Translations under genes and position numbers: made by a program
Shown: positions 11,262-21,126 of the stretch, one piece after another
Layout of the letters: every line of letters begins with the position of its first letter
How positions within the stretch are numbered: the first letter of the stretch is position 1
Assembly (NCBI RefSeq): GCF_000325745.1
Contig: NC_019907.1
Coordinates: 124,001-188,000, forward strand
Direction: 5' to 3'
DNA: 64,000 bases
Source of the DNA: Liberibacter crescens BT-1
GTDB taxonomy: Bacteria; Pseudomonadota; Alphaproteobacteria; Rhizobiales; Rhizobiaceae
The notes under the pieces: generated by a model
Told to the model about the DNA's origin: nothing
The model's database searches: none
Seen by the model: the letters and a program-made list of their open reading frames with translations, nothing else

Positions 11262-11864
11262 ATGAATTGGCATCAAAATAAGCAAATCAATAAAAATTTT
11301 TATGAAAATCTTCTTTTTTTAAGGGAAGCCTTTCGAAGGCCCCAAAAAATAGGAGCTGTTATACCAACATCTTCTATTACAGCTCGTAGGATGGTAAGCT
11401 TAGTGAACATTAATTCAGACCTGCCAGTCTTAGAGCTAGGTGCAGGAACTGGAGTTGTAACGAGAGCCCTCTTAAAAAGAGGCCTTGCTCCTCATAAAAT
11501 TGTTTCAATTGAATACGTAAAAGAATTTTATAATTACCTTAAGGTTACTTTCCCTGGAATAAGCTTTGTTCATGGTGATGTCTTTGATTTAGAAAAAACC
11601 CTCAGTAAATTCCCTGGTATAAAGTTTGATTCAGTAATTTCTGGTTTACCTTTATTAAATTTTCCTTTAGAGAGTCGGATTAACCTTATTAAGAATCTAT
11701 TAAATCTTATACCCCCTGGGCGTCCAATAGTTCAGATTTGCTATGGTATAAATCCTCCTGTTAAAGAGGATCCAGAAGAATATATACTTGAACATTACGA
11801 TTTTATTATACGTAATATACCTCCAGCCCGTATATGGATTTTCAAAAAGATTTTAACGAGTTAA
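11262..11864 (+). CDS. pmtA: Phospholipid N-methyltransferase, PmtA type
   Basis: A 200-residue SAM-dependent methyltransferase. LPVLELGAGTGVVTRALL at about residues 51-68 is motif I for SAM binding, VSIEY is motif II, and the start GAVIPTSSITARRM is typical of the rhizobial PmtA enzymes that methylate phosphatidylethanolamine towards phosphatidylcholine. PPGRPIVQICYG and the C-terminal IRNIPPARIWIF also match. Its position before pyrF is the one seen in rhizobia. Specificity for phospholipid rather than another small substrate is inferred from family and context. Confidence 0.82.
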   Translation: MNWHQNKQINKNFYENLLFLREAFRRPQKIGAVIPTSSITARRMVSLVNINSDLPVLELGAGTGVVTRALLKRGLAPHKIVSIEYVKEFYNYLKVTFPGISFVHGDVFDLEKTLSKFPGIKFDSVISGLPLLNFPLESRINLIKNLLNLIPPGRPIVQICYGINPPVKEDPEEYILEHYDFIIRNIPPARIWIFKKILTS

Positions 11865-11916
11865 TGTATTCAATTTTTTTGTAAGAGTTTCTTGTCTTAT
11901 TTGAAAAGAAAGACTT

Positions 11917-12645
11917 GTGATAAAGATGAAGAAAACTAATTTGGATGAAACTTCCTGTCTTATTGTTGGTTTAGATTTGCCAACTGTTTTAGAAGCAGAA
12001 AAGATTGTAGCATTACTTGGTGATACTGTAAATTTCTACAAGATAGGGTATCATCTTGTTTTCTCAGGAGGGTTAGAGCTAGCGCGTGATTTAATTTATC
12101 AAGGAAAAAATATATTTTTAGATTTGAAATTACTTGATATTGACAATACCGTGGCCGGTAGTGTTGAGAATATAGCAAAAATGGGTATCACAATGCTAAC
12201 CTTACATGCCTATCCTAGAGTTATGAAAAGTGCAGTTGCAGCTGCACGCGGAAGTGAAATATGTTTGCTTGCTGTTACTGTTTTGACATCAATGGATGAT
12301 AATGATCTCATAGAAACAGGCTATCGGGATAATCTTCATTCTCTTGTTATTAAGCGTGCAGTTCAGGCTTATGAGTTCGGAATGGGAGGGGTAGTATGTT
12401 CAGCTAGGGAAGCAGCAGTAGTTCGTTCTAAAATTGGTAAAGAAATGTCTATCGTTACTCCTGGAATACGTATTGCAGGAACTAATACTGATGATCAAAA
12501 GCGATCAATGAGTCCAAAAGCTGCTTTAGAGGCTGGGGCTAGTCATATAGTAATAGCTCGTCCTATTGTAAGAAGTGCAGATCCTTTACTAGAGACTAAA
12601 ATGTTTCTTGAAGAAATTAAATCTTTTGCATCTCAGGCCATCTAA
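11917..12645 (+). CDS. pyrF: Orotidine 5'-phosphate decarboxylase
   Basis: Last step of UMP synthesis. The 242-residue barrel has [11 protein letters not shown] at the N-terminus and the catalytic [12 protein letters not shown] segment, where the family Lys/Asp pairs lie. [10 protein letters not shown] and [16 protein letters not shown] form the phosphate-binding loops. The listed start is GTG at 11917, behind a purine-rich AAAAGAAAGA. An in-frame ATG at 11926 is a plausible alternative. Its stop codon lies inside a 10-bp inverted repeat. Confidence 0.94.
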   Translation: MIKMKKTNLDETSCLIVGLDLPTVLEAEKIVALLGDTVNFYKIGYHLVFSGGLELARDLIYQGKNIFLDLKLLDIDNTVAGSVENIAKMGITMLTLHAYPRVMKSAVAAARGSEICLLAVTVLTSMDDNDLIETGYRDNLHSLVIKRAVQAYEFGMGGVVCSAREAAVVRSKIGKEMSIVTPGIRIAGTNTDDQKRSMSPKAALEAGASHIVIARPIVRSADPLLETKMFLEEIKSFASQAI

Positions 12646-12670
12646 TGCTTTTTTAAATAACATTAGATGG
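12638..12670 (+). terminator. Hairpin spanning the pyrF stop codon
   Basis: CCATCTAATG at 12638-12647 pairs exactly with CATTAGATGG at 12661-12670 around a 13-base loop. The stem contains the pyrF TAA. No T tract follows at once, so it may act with the next hairpin or protect the mRNA end. Confidence 0.5.
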
Positions 12671-12686
12671 CAATATCATGAGTAAA

Positions 12687-12713
12687 AAACGTGATCGTGT
12701 TATAATCACGTTT
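12687..12713. terminator. Bidirectional terminator between pyrF and the transporter gene
   Basis: AAACGTGAT at 12687-12695 pairs with ATCACGTTT at 12705-12713 around a 9-base loop. It is flanked by A-rich sequence on the left and T/A-rich sequence on the right, so it could work for both converging genes. It overlaps the last two bases of the transporter stop codon. Confidence 0.6.
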
Positions 12714-14571
12714 ATAATAATTCATCTGGATCTTTTTTAGGAAGATAGATAATACATATTATTAAAGAGATAATAACTATTAATATAGGATACCATAGTC
12801 CTGAGTATATATTTCCAGTAGCTGTACTTATAGCAAGAGTGGTTGCAGGTAACATACCTCCAAACCACCCATTTCCAATATGATAAGGTAGTGATATGCT
12901 GCTATAACGAATTTTTGTAGGAAATAGTTCAACCAAGAGAGCTGCTGAGGGAGAATAAATCATTGCGCCATATATTGCTATAGTTGTAATAACAAGAATC
13001 GCCATAAAATAACTTATATGATTTGGGTCAGAGTAAACTTGAAATTCTCCGCCATTTGATATAAAATAATATGTTTCTGTTGAAGGAGATGAACTGTTTT
13101 TCTCTTTATATGCAGTTGATGTTCTCTTTTGCGTTTTAGAGTGAGCTCGAACTTCTTCAGGGGTAGTGTTAAGCTCAGGATTTCTAGCAAGAAAAGCATT
13201 AAGTTCATGATTTGCTACAAATATACCTGCTCTTTTTAAAGGATAACCTGCGCCAACTAATGCCATGCTTATTTGTTTTTTGAAAATCTCTGAGCTAATT
13301 TTTGAATTATCTGTATCTTTATTTTGAGAATAACTTGAAATCGTTGTGGAGTTAACTGTTACAGTTGTCGGCTCTCCTTTGATTCCTTTTATAATTTTAA
13401 ATGGTACCGATTGGTTTGTTAGATAGGCGGCTGCTACATCACAAGGTGTAGTAAATTTTGATGTACCAATTGGATTAAATTGAAAATTACACTCCGCAGG
13501 ATCTGAATAAATCACTACATTAATAGACTCAGTAGCTTTAGCAAGAGCTGGATTAATAGATTTGACTAAAATATGAAAAAGTGGAAAAAAAGTAAAAATT
13601 ACCAGGACATAACCTGAACAAATAATATATTTTCTGCCTACTTTATCGGAAAGCCAACCAAAAAATATCATAAAAAAAGCGGTTAAAACAAGAGAGATGG
13701 CCATTATAAAATTTGCTGTTTTTGTTTCAAGGTGTAAGACGCTTTGAATGAAAAAAAGCATGTATACTCGACCAGATACGCTTACAACTCCTTGTCCTGC
13801 TGTAAGTCCAAACAATGCAATGAGAACAAGTTTTAGATTTTTCCATTGTCCAAATGCTTCTGATATAGGAGCCTTAGAAAGTTTCCCTTGTGACTTAATT
13901 CTCTGGAAAGCAGGCGATTCATTCATATAAATTCTGATATATAGGGATATACCAAGAAATATAAAAGATCCTAAAAAAGGAATCCGCCATCCCCAAGAGG
14001 CAAAAGATTCAGTATCAAGTACTGATTCAACTATGAAAATTACAAGTAAAGATAGTAATAAACCACAAGCTCCAGTCATTTGAATCCATGAAGTAAAGTA
14101 ACCACGTTTACCTTTAGGAGCATGTTCTGCTACATATGTTGTGGCACCGCCATATTCACCGCCTATTGCAAGGCCTTGAAATAGGCGAAGGATAATTAAA
14201 ATTACAGGAGCATAAAAACCAATAGTATTAGATCCTGGCAAAATACCTACAAGAAAAGTTGATATGCCCATTATGAAAATGGTGTATATGAAGATTTTTT
14301 TTCTTCCCAAAACATCACCAAATCTTCCAAAAAAAATTGCACCAAGAGGACGTACGATAAAACCAGCAGCAAATGTTAATAAAGCAAAAATGTCTTGTGT
14401 TGTTTTGGGATAATTAGAAAAAAAAGTTACACCGATATAGCTAGAAAGAGAAGCATAAAGGTAAAAATCATACCATTCAAAAACTGTTCCTAATGATGAA
14501 ATAGCAATAATGCGCTTTTCTTCTTTGCTCATACCGCGTGGAACATCATTTATAGCTAAATTTTCTTCCAT
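12712..14571 (-). CDS. MFS transporter, metabolite:H+ symporter (MHS) family, with large inserted loop
   Basis: A 619-residue membrane protein. The N-terminal half begins LGTVFEWYDFYLYASL and contains RPLGAIFFGRFGDVLGRKK, the MHS-family form of the MFS motif between helices 2 and 3, then GLAIGGEYGGATTYVAEHAP. The second half repeats the motif as FGWLSDKVGRKY. Unlike a classical 430-residue MHS protein it has about 170 soluble residues (roughly 340-515) between late helices, beginning near SDPAECNFQFNPIGTSKF. I recall related inserts in longer alphaproteobacterial members, so this is probably a subfamily feature. The substrate is unknown; the family carries carboxylates and osmolytes. A downstream terminator hairpin separates it from pyrF. 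Confidence 0.85.
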   Translation of the reverse strand: MEENLAINDVPRGMSKEEKRIIAISSLGTVFEWYDFYLYASLSSYIGVTFFSNYPKTTQDIFALLTFAAGFIVRPLGAIFFGRFGDVLGRKKIFIYTIFIMGISTFLVGILPGSNTIGFYAPVILIILRLFQGLAIGGEYGGATTYVAEHAPKGKRGYFTSWIQMTGACGLLLSLLVIFIVESVLDTESFASWGWRIPFLGSFIFLGISLYIRIYMNESPAFQRIKSQGKLSKAPISEAFGQWKNLKLVLIALFGLTAGQGVVSVSGRVYMLFFIQSVLHLETKTANFIMAISLVLTAFFMIFFGWLSDKVGRKYIICSGYVLVIFTFFPLFHILVKSINPALAKATESINVVIYSDPAECNFQFNPIGTSKFTTPCDVAAAYLTNQSVPFKIIKGIKGEPTTVTVNSTTISSYSQNKDTDNSKISSEIFKKQISMALVGAGYPLKRAGIFVANHELNAFLARNPELNTTPEEVRAHSKTQKRTSTAYKEKNSSSPSTETYYFISNGGEFQVYSDPNHISYFMAILVITTIAIYGAMIYSPSAALLVELFPTKIRYSSISLPYHIGNGWFGGMLPATTLAISTATGNIYSGLWYPILIVIISLIICIIYLPKKDPDELL

Positions 14572-14921
14572 TAAACTCTCCTGTTTCTTTGTGCATAAAG
14601 CGTATACTAAACAAAACTTTTTTTGTCATTAAAATTTTAAATAGCCTTTAATAAGATCAGTATAGTAATTTTATTGGTCTTTAAAATAACTGCTATTACA
14701 GTTAAAAAATATTTATATAATTTATGCATAATATATATTAAAAGTTAAGTATATGGGGTTATACATTAATTATAGAAATAAAATGCTTTTTCCTCTTGTA
14801 TGTTGGATAAAGAAAAGTTATTTATATAGTAAGTATTAAGGTGCTGTTTAACAGCTGTTTTTTTTGTTTATGAATGTTTAAGTAAAGCTCTGTAGGCTTA
14901 TTTGACTTGAAGAGGATGAGA
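14572..14921. other. Divergent intergenic region between the MHS transporter and the Bax inhibitor-1 gene
   Basis: 350 AT-rich bases. No gene or convincing structured element was seen. Promoters for both divergent genes must lie here. Confidence 0.4.
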
Positions 14922-15704
14922 ATGGATAATTTTCGTAATTACCAAAATCAAATGACAAACTCAGGCGCTAAGGTTGGCGTTGTAATTGATGAGGGTTTGC
15001 GCGCGTATATGTTGAAGGTTTATAACCTTATGGCATTTGGGCTTGCTGTAACTGGTGTTGTTTCGTTTTTGACTAATTTGATTGCAACAACAAGAGACCC
15101 GTCACTTGCATCTGCTACACTTAGAGGTGGGGTTATGCTAACTGATGTAGGTGTGGCATTGTATACATCTCCTTTGCATTGGCTGGTAATGCTTGCTCCA
15201 GTTTTCTTTGTATTTTTTATTAATATAAGGATTAATTATCTTAGCGCATACGCGGCTAAGGTTATTTTCGCTATTTATGCAGGGCTAATGGGTTTGTCGA
15301 TGTCTTCAATATTTCTTGTTTACACAGGACAGAGTATTGTTCAGACATTTTTTGTAACTTCTGCAGCATTTGCTTCACTTTCTTTGTTTGGTTATACAAC
15401 AAAGAAGGACCTTACAGCCGTTGGATCTTTTATGATTATGGGTTTGTTCGGTATTTTTATAGCTTCTTTGGTAAACATTTTCTTGAGAGCTCCTGCTTTA
15501 CAATTTGCAATATCAGCTATTGGTTTAATTATTTTTGCTGGTTTAACTGCATATGATACACAAAAAGTAAAAGAGATGTATTTCGGGAATGATAGAGATG
15601 ATGTTATAGATCGAAAGGCTGTAATCGGTGCTCTGACTCTTTATCTTGATTTTATAAATTTATTTATTTTTCTTCTTCAGTTTTTAGGGAATAGAAGGGA
15701 TTAA
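14922..15704 (+). CDS. Bax inhibitor-1 (BI-1/YccA) family membrane protein
   Basis: A 260-residue protein with about seven hydrophobic segments, starting after an N-terminal GLRAYMLKVYNLMAFGLAVTGV block and ending with a charged tail. GLTAYDTQKVKEM near residues 209-221 and the late ALTLYLDFINLFIFLLQFLG segment are the signature of the UPF0005/BI-1 family. Bacterial members include the FtsH modulator YccA and calcium-leak channels; which role applies here cannot be told. The reading frame opens at a TTG at 14907, but the ATG at 14922 has AGAGG six bases upstream. A strong terminator follows. Confidence 0.87.
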   Translation: MDNFRNYQNQMTNSGAKVGVVIDEGLRAYMLKVYNLMAFGLAVTGVVSFLTNLIATTRDPSLASATLRGGVMLTDVGVALYTSPLHWLVMLAPVFFVFFINIRINYLSAYAAKVIFAIYAGLMGLSMSSIFLVYTGQSIVQTFFVTSAAFASLSLFGYTTKKDLTAVGSFMIMGLFGIFIASLVNIFLRAPALQFAISAIGLIIFAGLTAYDTQKVKEMYFGNDRDDVIDRKAVIGALTLYLDFINLFIFLLQFLGNRRD

Positions 15705-15753
15705 TAAAAAGTTAAATAAATTAAAATAATATCTTATAAACTTTTTAAATTAT

Positions 15754-15787
15754 AAAGAGGTAATCTATTTGTTAGATTACCTCTTTT
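15754..15787 (+). terminator. Rho-independent terminator after the BI-1 gene
   Basis: A perfect 14-bp stem (AAAGAGGTAATCTA pairing with TAGATTACCTCTTT) with a TTTGT loop, followed by TTATTTATT. It is the clearest terminator in the window. Confidence 0.85.
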
Positions 15788-15847
15788 ATTTATTAATGAT
15801 GTATAATATTTTTTTGTATATATCTTATTTTAAAAGATTGAATATCC

Positions 15848-15865
15848 TTCTTCTTATAAGAAGAA
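15848..15865. repeat. 18-bp perfect palindrome
   Basis: TTCTTCTTA followed by its exact complement TAAGAAGAA, about 210 bases before the M48 protease start. Its function is unknown; it could be an operator. Confidence 0.35.
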
Positions 15866-16060
15866 TAAACATAAATTTTAAAAAATTTAAGGTTTATGAG
15901 AAAAAATCTTTGTATATTAAACTAAAATTTTTAATAAAACTGAAGTGATATTAATAAATAATGAAGAAGTTTTATTTAAAGAAGTTTTGAAGATCATAAA
16001 GGACGATTGAGTAAAGTATAAAGGGTGTGTTTGTTTCCTAATTTTAAGAGGATTAAACAA

Positions 16061-17545
16061 GTGTTCGTTAGGGAGAAGAGCGTCAGGTATTTTTTCGCGT
16101 CTTTGTTTGTATTTGTTTTATCTAGCTGTCAATTTAATGAGTTTTTTTATCAAGATAAAAGCTCTGAGTCTGTCGTAGGCCCTTCTTCACATCCTCAAAT
16201 TGTAGAAAAATTGAGAGATAAAAATTCTAGAATAAGATTAGATATAGAACAACACTTTAGGATTGTTTCAGGCTATGGAGGTGAATATCACAATAAGAAA
16301 GTTGAACTTCTTTTGGCACGAATTGTTGGTGCACTGACAAGAGTTTCTGGTAGCTCTAAGCATTTGTATCGTGTTATTATTCTTAATTCTTCTTCTGTGA
16401 ATGCCTTTGCGCTTCCTGGAGGTAACTTATATGTGACTAGAGGGCTGCTTGCTCTTTGTAATGATGCATCAGAAGTTGCTGCGGTTTTGGCCCATGAAAT
16501 GGCACATATAATTCTTAATCATGGTGTTGAGCGTCAACAAGAACAACAAAAAAGCTTTAATCAATTGGCTATGTCAGATATGGTTCCTTCTGATATAACT
16601 GAAAAACAAATGTTTGCTCAAAAAAAACTCCAATTAGCGGCTTTTTCCCGCAATCAAGAATTACAAGCTGATGCAACTAGTGTACGTATGCTTAGTAAGG
16701 CTGGTTATGATCCGTATGCTGCAGTTCGGTTTCTTAGCTTGATGTCTGAATATAATAAGTTTGCTTTAATTTATGCTGATTCGAAGCAAAATTTTAATTT
16801 TCTTGCGAATCATCCGAGTACTCCTCAGCGTATTCAGTTAATTCGTCTTGCTGCTGCTAATTTTAGTGTGGATGAAAACGTTGGCGAGCGAGGTCGTGAT
16901 TATTATTTGTTAGGGATAGATGGGTTATTGTACAGTGATGTACCTGAAAATGGTTTTTTACTTGGCCAGACTTTTTTTAATAAAACTTTAGGAATTAGTT
17001 TTGATATACCTTTTGGGTTTCAAGGGGGTACTAAATCTGAAGTATTGCTTGCTGTTTCTCATGATGGCGTTACAATTCGCTTCGATACAATAGACAATTT
17101 CAACAATATGTCTCTCATTAATTATATAAAAAGTGGCTGGGTTAAGGGAATAAATTTAGAAACTATTAAGTCAGTAAAGATTAATGATCTTGATGCTATA
17201 ACATCGAAAGCTTTTGTTGATCGTTGGAGTTTTGATGTTACTATCATAAGTTATCAAAGATATATATTACGATTGATTACTGCGGTGCCAAAAGATAGTA
17301 ATGCATTGGAAGCAACAACAGAAGTATTGAGGAATAGCTTCCACCGTATGTCTTCAAATGAAATTAATAAACTTAAGCCTCTCTATGTTCGTATTCTACA
17401 AGTGCAACCTAATGATAGTATTGAAAAATTAGCAAAAAAAATTCAAGGCACAGATCGTAGTATAGAGTTTTTCAAAATAATAAATGAGATTAAAGATAAT
17501 GCAGTATTTAGATCTAAAGGCTTGATAAAAGTTATTTCTGAATAG
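16061..17545 (+). CDS. M48 family zinc metalloprotease, lipoprotein (BepA-like)
   Basis: A predicted envelope protease of 494 residues. The signal peptide ends in VLSSC, a lipobox with C23 as the lipidation site. LAHEMAHIILNHG carries HExxH (H145, E146, H149), and the downstream NQELQADATSV supplies the third zinc ligand of the M48 family. The C-terminal part, with LYVRILQVQPNDSIEKLAKK, looks LysM-like. Family members degrade or help assemble outer-membrane proteins. The frame opens at a GTG at 16025, but the GTG at 16061 has AAGAGG nine bases upstream and gives a more normal signal peptide. Confidence 0.88.
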   Translation: MFVREKSVRYFFASLFVFVLSSCQFNEFFYQDKSSESVVGPSSHPQIVEKLRDKNSRIRLDIEQHFRIVSGYGGEYHNKKVELLLARIVGALTRVSGSSKHLYRVIILNSSSVNAFALPGGNLYVTRGLLALCNDASEVAAVLAHEMAHIILNHGVERQQEQQKSFNQLAMSDMVPSDITEKQMFAQKKLQLAAFSRNQELQADATSVRMLSKAGYDPYAAVRFLSLMSEYNKFALIYADSKQNFNFLANHPSTPQRIQLIRLAAANFSVDENVGERGRDYYLLGIDGLLYSDVPENGFLLGQTFFNKTLGISFDIPFGFQGGTKSEVLLAVSHDGVTIRFDTIDNFNNMSLINYIKSGWVKGINLETIKSVKINDLDAITSKAFVDRWSFDVTIISYQRYILRLITAVPKDSNALEATTEVLRNSFHRMSSNEINKLKPLYVRILQVQPNDSIEKLAKKIQGTDRSIEFFKIINEIKDNAVFRSKGLIKVISE

Positions 17546-18036
17546 AGTACAAAAGTACTTCTTACAAGATAGAAAATTTTCTATAGTAGATTCTCTTCTA
17601 TTATTTTTATTAATATGTTTTTCAATATGAGGTTCGTGAATAAAGATTTATGTAATTATTTTCTAAGTGTTCTTTTTGTCTAAAAAGTAGGAATCTATTA
17701 TAAATATTTTCTTTAAGTATAAGCCTTGGTTCCCTATGCGAACTGTCGAGATTAGATTATAAAAATATGAATATATCAATTCAAAGATCAATGAGTAAAA
17801 ATAAAATTTTTTCTTTTTTGATAGATGAATTTTGAATATTAAGTTTCATAAACGCTTATCTGAAAAGATGAATTTCAGGAAACGCTATGAAATTTTCAAT
17901 AAATTAATTATAAGATAATATCTTGAAGTTTGTAAAATCATTTCTATAAAATGATTTAGGTTTTTATTTGCAAGAAGAAGCGTTTATAAACCTAGTATAT
18001 AATATATATCACCTATCTAAAATGAAGGGTCTATAA
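17546..18036. other. Long leader region before acnA, with several hairpins
   Basis: 491 bases without a gene. It holds a 16-bp perfect palindrome ATAGAAAATTTTCTAT (17569-17584), which may end transcription of the M48 gene, and a 9-bp stem AAATCATTT/AAATGATTT with a 5-base loop (17935-17957), 79 bases before acnA. No iron-regulator site was recognised with confidence. Confidence 0.45.
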
Positions 18037-20739
18037 ATGTCTAAATCATTGGACAGTTTTAATTGTTGTTCTACACTGACAGTAAAAGGTGTTGACTATA
18101 CCTATTACAGTCTAATGAAGGCTGAGGCTAATGGTTTGAACGGTATTTCTAGACTTCCATGTTCAATGAAAATTTTACTTGAAAATCTTTTAAGATGGGA
18201 AGATGGACGGTCTGTGACTAAAAAACAAATTTATGAAGTTGCACAATGGTTGGTTAACAAAGGTTCTATAGAAAGTGAAATTTCCTATCATCCAGCACGT
18301 GTACTTATGCAGGATTTTACCGGTGTGCCTGCTGTGGTTGACTTGGCAGCTATGCGTGATGCGATGGTTAATCTTGGAGAAGATCCTCAGAAAATAAATC
18401 CATTGGTACCAGTTGATCTTGTGATAGATCATTCTGTTATCGTTGATTATTTTGGAAATTTAGATGCATTTTCGCGTAATCGTGAATTAGAATATCAACG
18501 GAACAAAGAACGATATCTCTTTCTGAAATGGGGGCAGAACGCTTTTAAAAACTTTCGTGTTGTTCCACCTGGAACAGGTATTTGCCATCAAGTAAATCTT
18601 GAGTATATTGGTCAAACTGTATGGACGAAAGATGAAAATGGAAAAACCTTAGCTTATCCTGATACTTGTGTCGGAACGGATAGTCATACTACGATGATTA
18701 ACGGTTTAGGGGTTCTTGGTTGGGGAGTAGGTGGTATTGAGGCAGAAGCTTCAATGCTTGGGCAGCCGATATCAATGCTTCTTCCTGAAGTTATTGGTTT
18801 TAAGATAAAAGGCAAGCTTAATGAAGGTGTTACAGCAACAGATCTTGTATTGACAGTTGTTCAGATGTTGCGTCAAAAAGGAGTTGTATCAAAGTTTGTT
18901 GAATTTTTTGGTCCAGGTCTTGAAAATATGACTCTCGCTGATCGAGCTACTATTGGAAACATGGCTCCAGAATATGGTGCTACATGTGGATTTTTTCCTG
19001 TTGATAGGGAGACTATAAATTACCTCAAAATGTCAGGTCGTAATGAAGATCGTATTGATCTTGTAGAAGCCTATAATAAAGCTCAAGGTATGTGGTGTGA
19101 AGATATAGCTTATGAGGATATTGTATTCACAGATAAAATGGAACTTGATCTTGGGGAAGTTGTTCCATCTATGGCAGGACCGAAACGTCCAGAAACGCGT
19201 GTTTCTCTGCAAGAGATTTCCTCTAACTTTATTTCTGCAATAGATAAAACCTATAATAAGGCTGATCAGTTAGATTGTCGATATCCTGTAGAAAATCATG
19301 ATTTTAGTCTTGGTCATGGTGATGTAGTCATTGCAGCTATAACGTCTTGTACGAATACGTCCAATCCATCTGTAATGATAGCAGCAGGACTTTTAGCACG
19401 TAATGCTGTTTCTAAAGGCTTAAAGTCTAAGCCTTGGGTTAAAACTTCACTTGCGCCAGGTTCACAGGTTGTTGCTGAATATCTTATTCAGTCGGGTCTT
19501 AGTAAATACCTTGATATACTCGGTTTTAACCTTGTTGGTTTTGGATGTACAACATGTATAGGAAATTCTGGTCCATTGGAGCCAGAAATTTCTAAAAAGA
19601 TAAATGAAAAATGTTTGATTACGGTCGGCGTTTTATCAGGAAATCGGAATTTTGAAGGACGTATTTCTCCTGATGTTGATGCAAACTATTTAGCATCGCC
19701 TCCTTTGGTTATAGCTTATGCTCTTTCTGGGAGTATAAGAAAAGATCTCATTAAAGAACCTATCGGTGAAGATAATACTGGCATGCCCGTTTATCTCAGA
19801 GACATTTGGCCTACATCACATGAAATCCATGATTTCATCATGAAGTATGTCACACGTGATTTATACAAAATGAAGTATGCAGATGTATTTAATGGTGATA
19901 TTAATTGGCGTAATATTAGTATTCCAGAGAGTCAAACATATTCTTGGGATAAAACTTCTACTTATGTGCAAAATCCTCCTTATTTTTTAGAGATGGGAAA
20001 ATCCAATTTTGAAATCTCAAATATTCGGGAAGCACGAATTCTTTGTTTATTAGGAGATAAAATTACTACTGATCATATCTCGCCTGCAGGTTCAATAAAG
20101 GTAGATTCACCAGCAGGTTCCTATCTTTTAAAGAACGAAGTCAAGATTGCTGACTTTAATCAATATGGTACACGGCGTGGTAATCACGAGGTTATGATGC
20201 GAGGTACTTTCGCTAATACCCGTATTCGAAATTATATGCTTGGTCAAGGAGGGAAGCAAGGTGGTTATACAATTCATTATCCATCTGGAAAGGAAATGTC
20301 TATTTATGATGCCGCAATGCGGTATAAAGAAGAAAAAGTTCCTTTGATAGTATTTGCAGGTGCTGAATATGGTAATGGTTCATCTCGTGATTGGGCAGCA
20401 AAAGGGCCTTGTCTTTTAGGAGTTCGCGCTGTAATTGCAAAGTCTTTTGAGCGGATTCATCGTTCGAATTTAGTGGGTATGGGAATTATACCATTTACCT
20501 TTGAAGATGGAACTTCATGGGAAACTTTGAATATAAAAGGTGATGAGCTTATTACTATCGAAGATTTACAAGATGTTCATCCTCGTGATAAGAAAATTGC
20601 AAAAATTTATTATTCTGATGGCGCAATAAAAAATATTACAATTCTTTGTAGAATTGATACGATAGATGAGCTTACCTATGTGAAATCCGGAGGTATTCTA
20701 CAAGCAGTATTAAGAGATATTTCTTCTCGAGACAACTAA
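18037..20739 (+). CDS. acnA: Aconitate hydratase A
   Basis: TCA-cycle enzyme converting citrate to isocitrate; 900 residues, full length. The [4Fe-4S] cluster ligands are C438 in TSCTNT and C504/C507 in GFGCTTCIG. DTCVGTDSHTTMINGLGVLG and the swivelling-domain motif YGNGSSRDWAAKG are conserved. The ATG has GAAGG eight bases upstream. It is transcribed alone after a long leader. Confidence 0.97.
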   Translation: MSKSLDSFNCCSTLTVKGVDYTYYSLMKAEANGLNGISRLPCSMKILLENLLRWEDGRSVTKKQIYEVAQWLVNKGSIESEISYHPARVLMQDFTGVPAVVDLAAMRDAMVNLGEDPQKINPLVPVDLVIDHSVIVDYFGNLDAFSRNRELEYQRNKERYLFLKWGQNAFKNFRVVPPGTGICHQVNLEYIGQTVWTKDENGKTLAYPDTCVGTDSHTTMINGLGVLGWGVGGIEAEASMLGQPISMLLPEVIGFKIKGKLNEGVTATDLVLTVVQMLRQKGVVSKFVEFFGPGLENMTLADRATIGNMAPEYGATCGFFPVDRETINYLKMSGRNEDRIDLVEAYNKAQGMWCEDIAYEDIVFTDKMELDLGEVVPSMAGPKRPETRVSLQEISSNFISAIDKTYNKADQLDCRYPVENHDFSLGHGDVVIAAITSCTNTSNPSVMIAAGLLARNAVSKGLKSKPWVKTSLAPGSQVVAEYLIQSGLSKYLDILGFNLVGFGCTTCIGNSGPLEPEISKKINEKCLITVGVLSGNRNFEGRISPDVDANYLASPPLVIAYALSGSIRKDLIKEPIGEDNTGMPVYLRDIWPTSHEIHDFIMKYVTRDLYKMKYADVFNGDINWRNISIPESQTYSWDKTSTYVQNPPYFLEMGKSNFEISNIREARILCLLGDKITTDHISPAGSIKVDSPAGSYLLKNEVKIADFNQYGTRRGNHEVMMRGTFANTRIRNYMLGQGGKQGGYTIHYPSGKEMSIYDAAMRYKEEKVPLIVFAGAEYGNGSSRDWAAKGPCLLGVRAVIAKSFERIHRSNLVGMGIIPFTFEDGTSWETLNIKGDELITIEDLQDVHPRDKKIAKIYYSDGAIKNITILCRIDTIDELTYVKSGGILQAVLRDISSRDN

Positions 20740-20767
20740 GTTTTTATGATGCTTATCAAAGTATTTA

Positions 20768-20786
20768 AGGGGTTATTTGATCCCCT
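20768..20786 (+). terminator. Possible weak terminator after acnA
   Basis: AGGGG pairs with CCCCT around a 9-base loop, followed by ATTTGAG. The stem is G/C-rich, but the T run is short. It lies 28 bases after the acnA stop. Confidence 0.4.
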
Positions 20787-21126
20787 ATTTGAGCATTGTC
20801 ATTGGAAAGAGATTTTTTAAAAAATTCTGCATAAGCGAGATTGTGTTTTAAAATGTAAAGTTAGTAGAAGCTTTCTATCCCTTGTAGGGTGGTATATCTT
20901 TCCCAAAGATTACAATTTTTTCTAGATATTAACTTTATCTCAATGAAGTTGTTCATATCTTTTTTGTCTGATTTTAATATATTTTTTATAGTAATGAGTC
21001 GTTTTTTCATGAAGTAAAAATTTGACTTATAGTAAAAATATTTTTGCAAGAGCTGTATTGGATTGCGAAATATAATCGGATGGGCTTGAATCATTGGATT
21101 GGAGTTGAAAAACCATATTCTTATAT
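20787..21126. other. Intergenic region before the S66 peptidase gene
   Basis: 340 bases with no credible gene. A 77-codon open frame on the minus strand has no ribosome site and an unlikely composition, so I do not call it. Confidence 0.4.

Noticed and set aside
20861-21094. 77-codon open frame on the minus strand between acnA and the S66 gene
   Set aside because: No ribosome site, no similarity I recognise, and Lys/Ile/Asn-rich composition expected by chance in AT-rich DNA.
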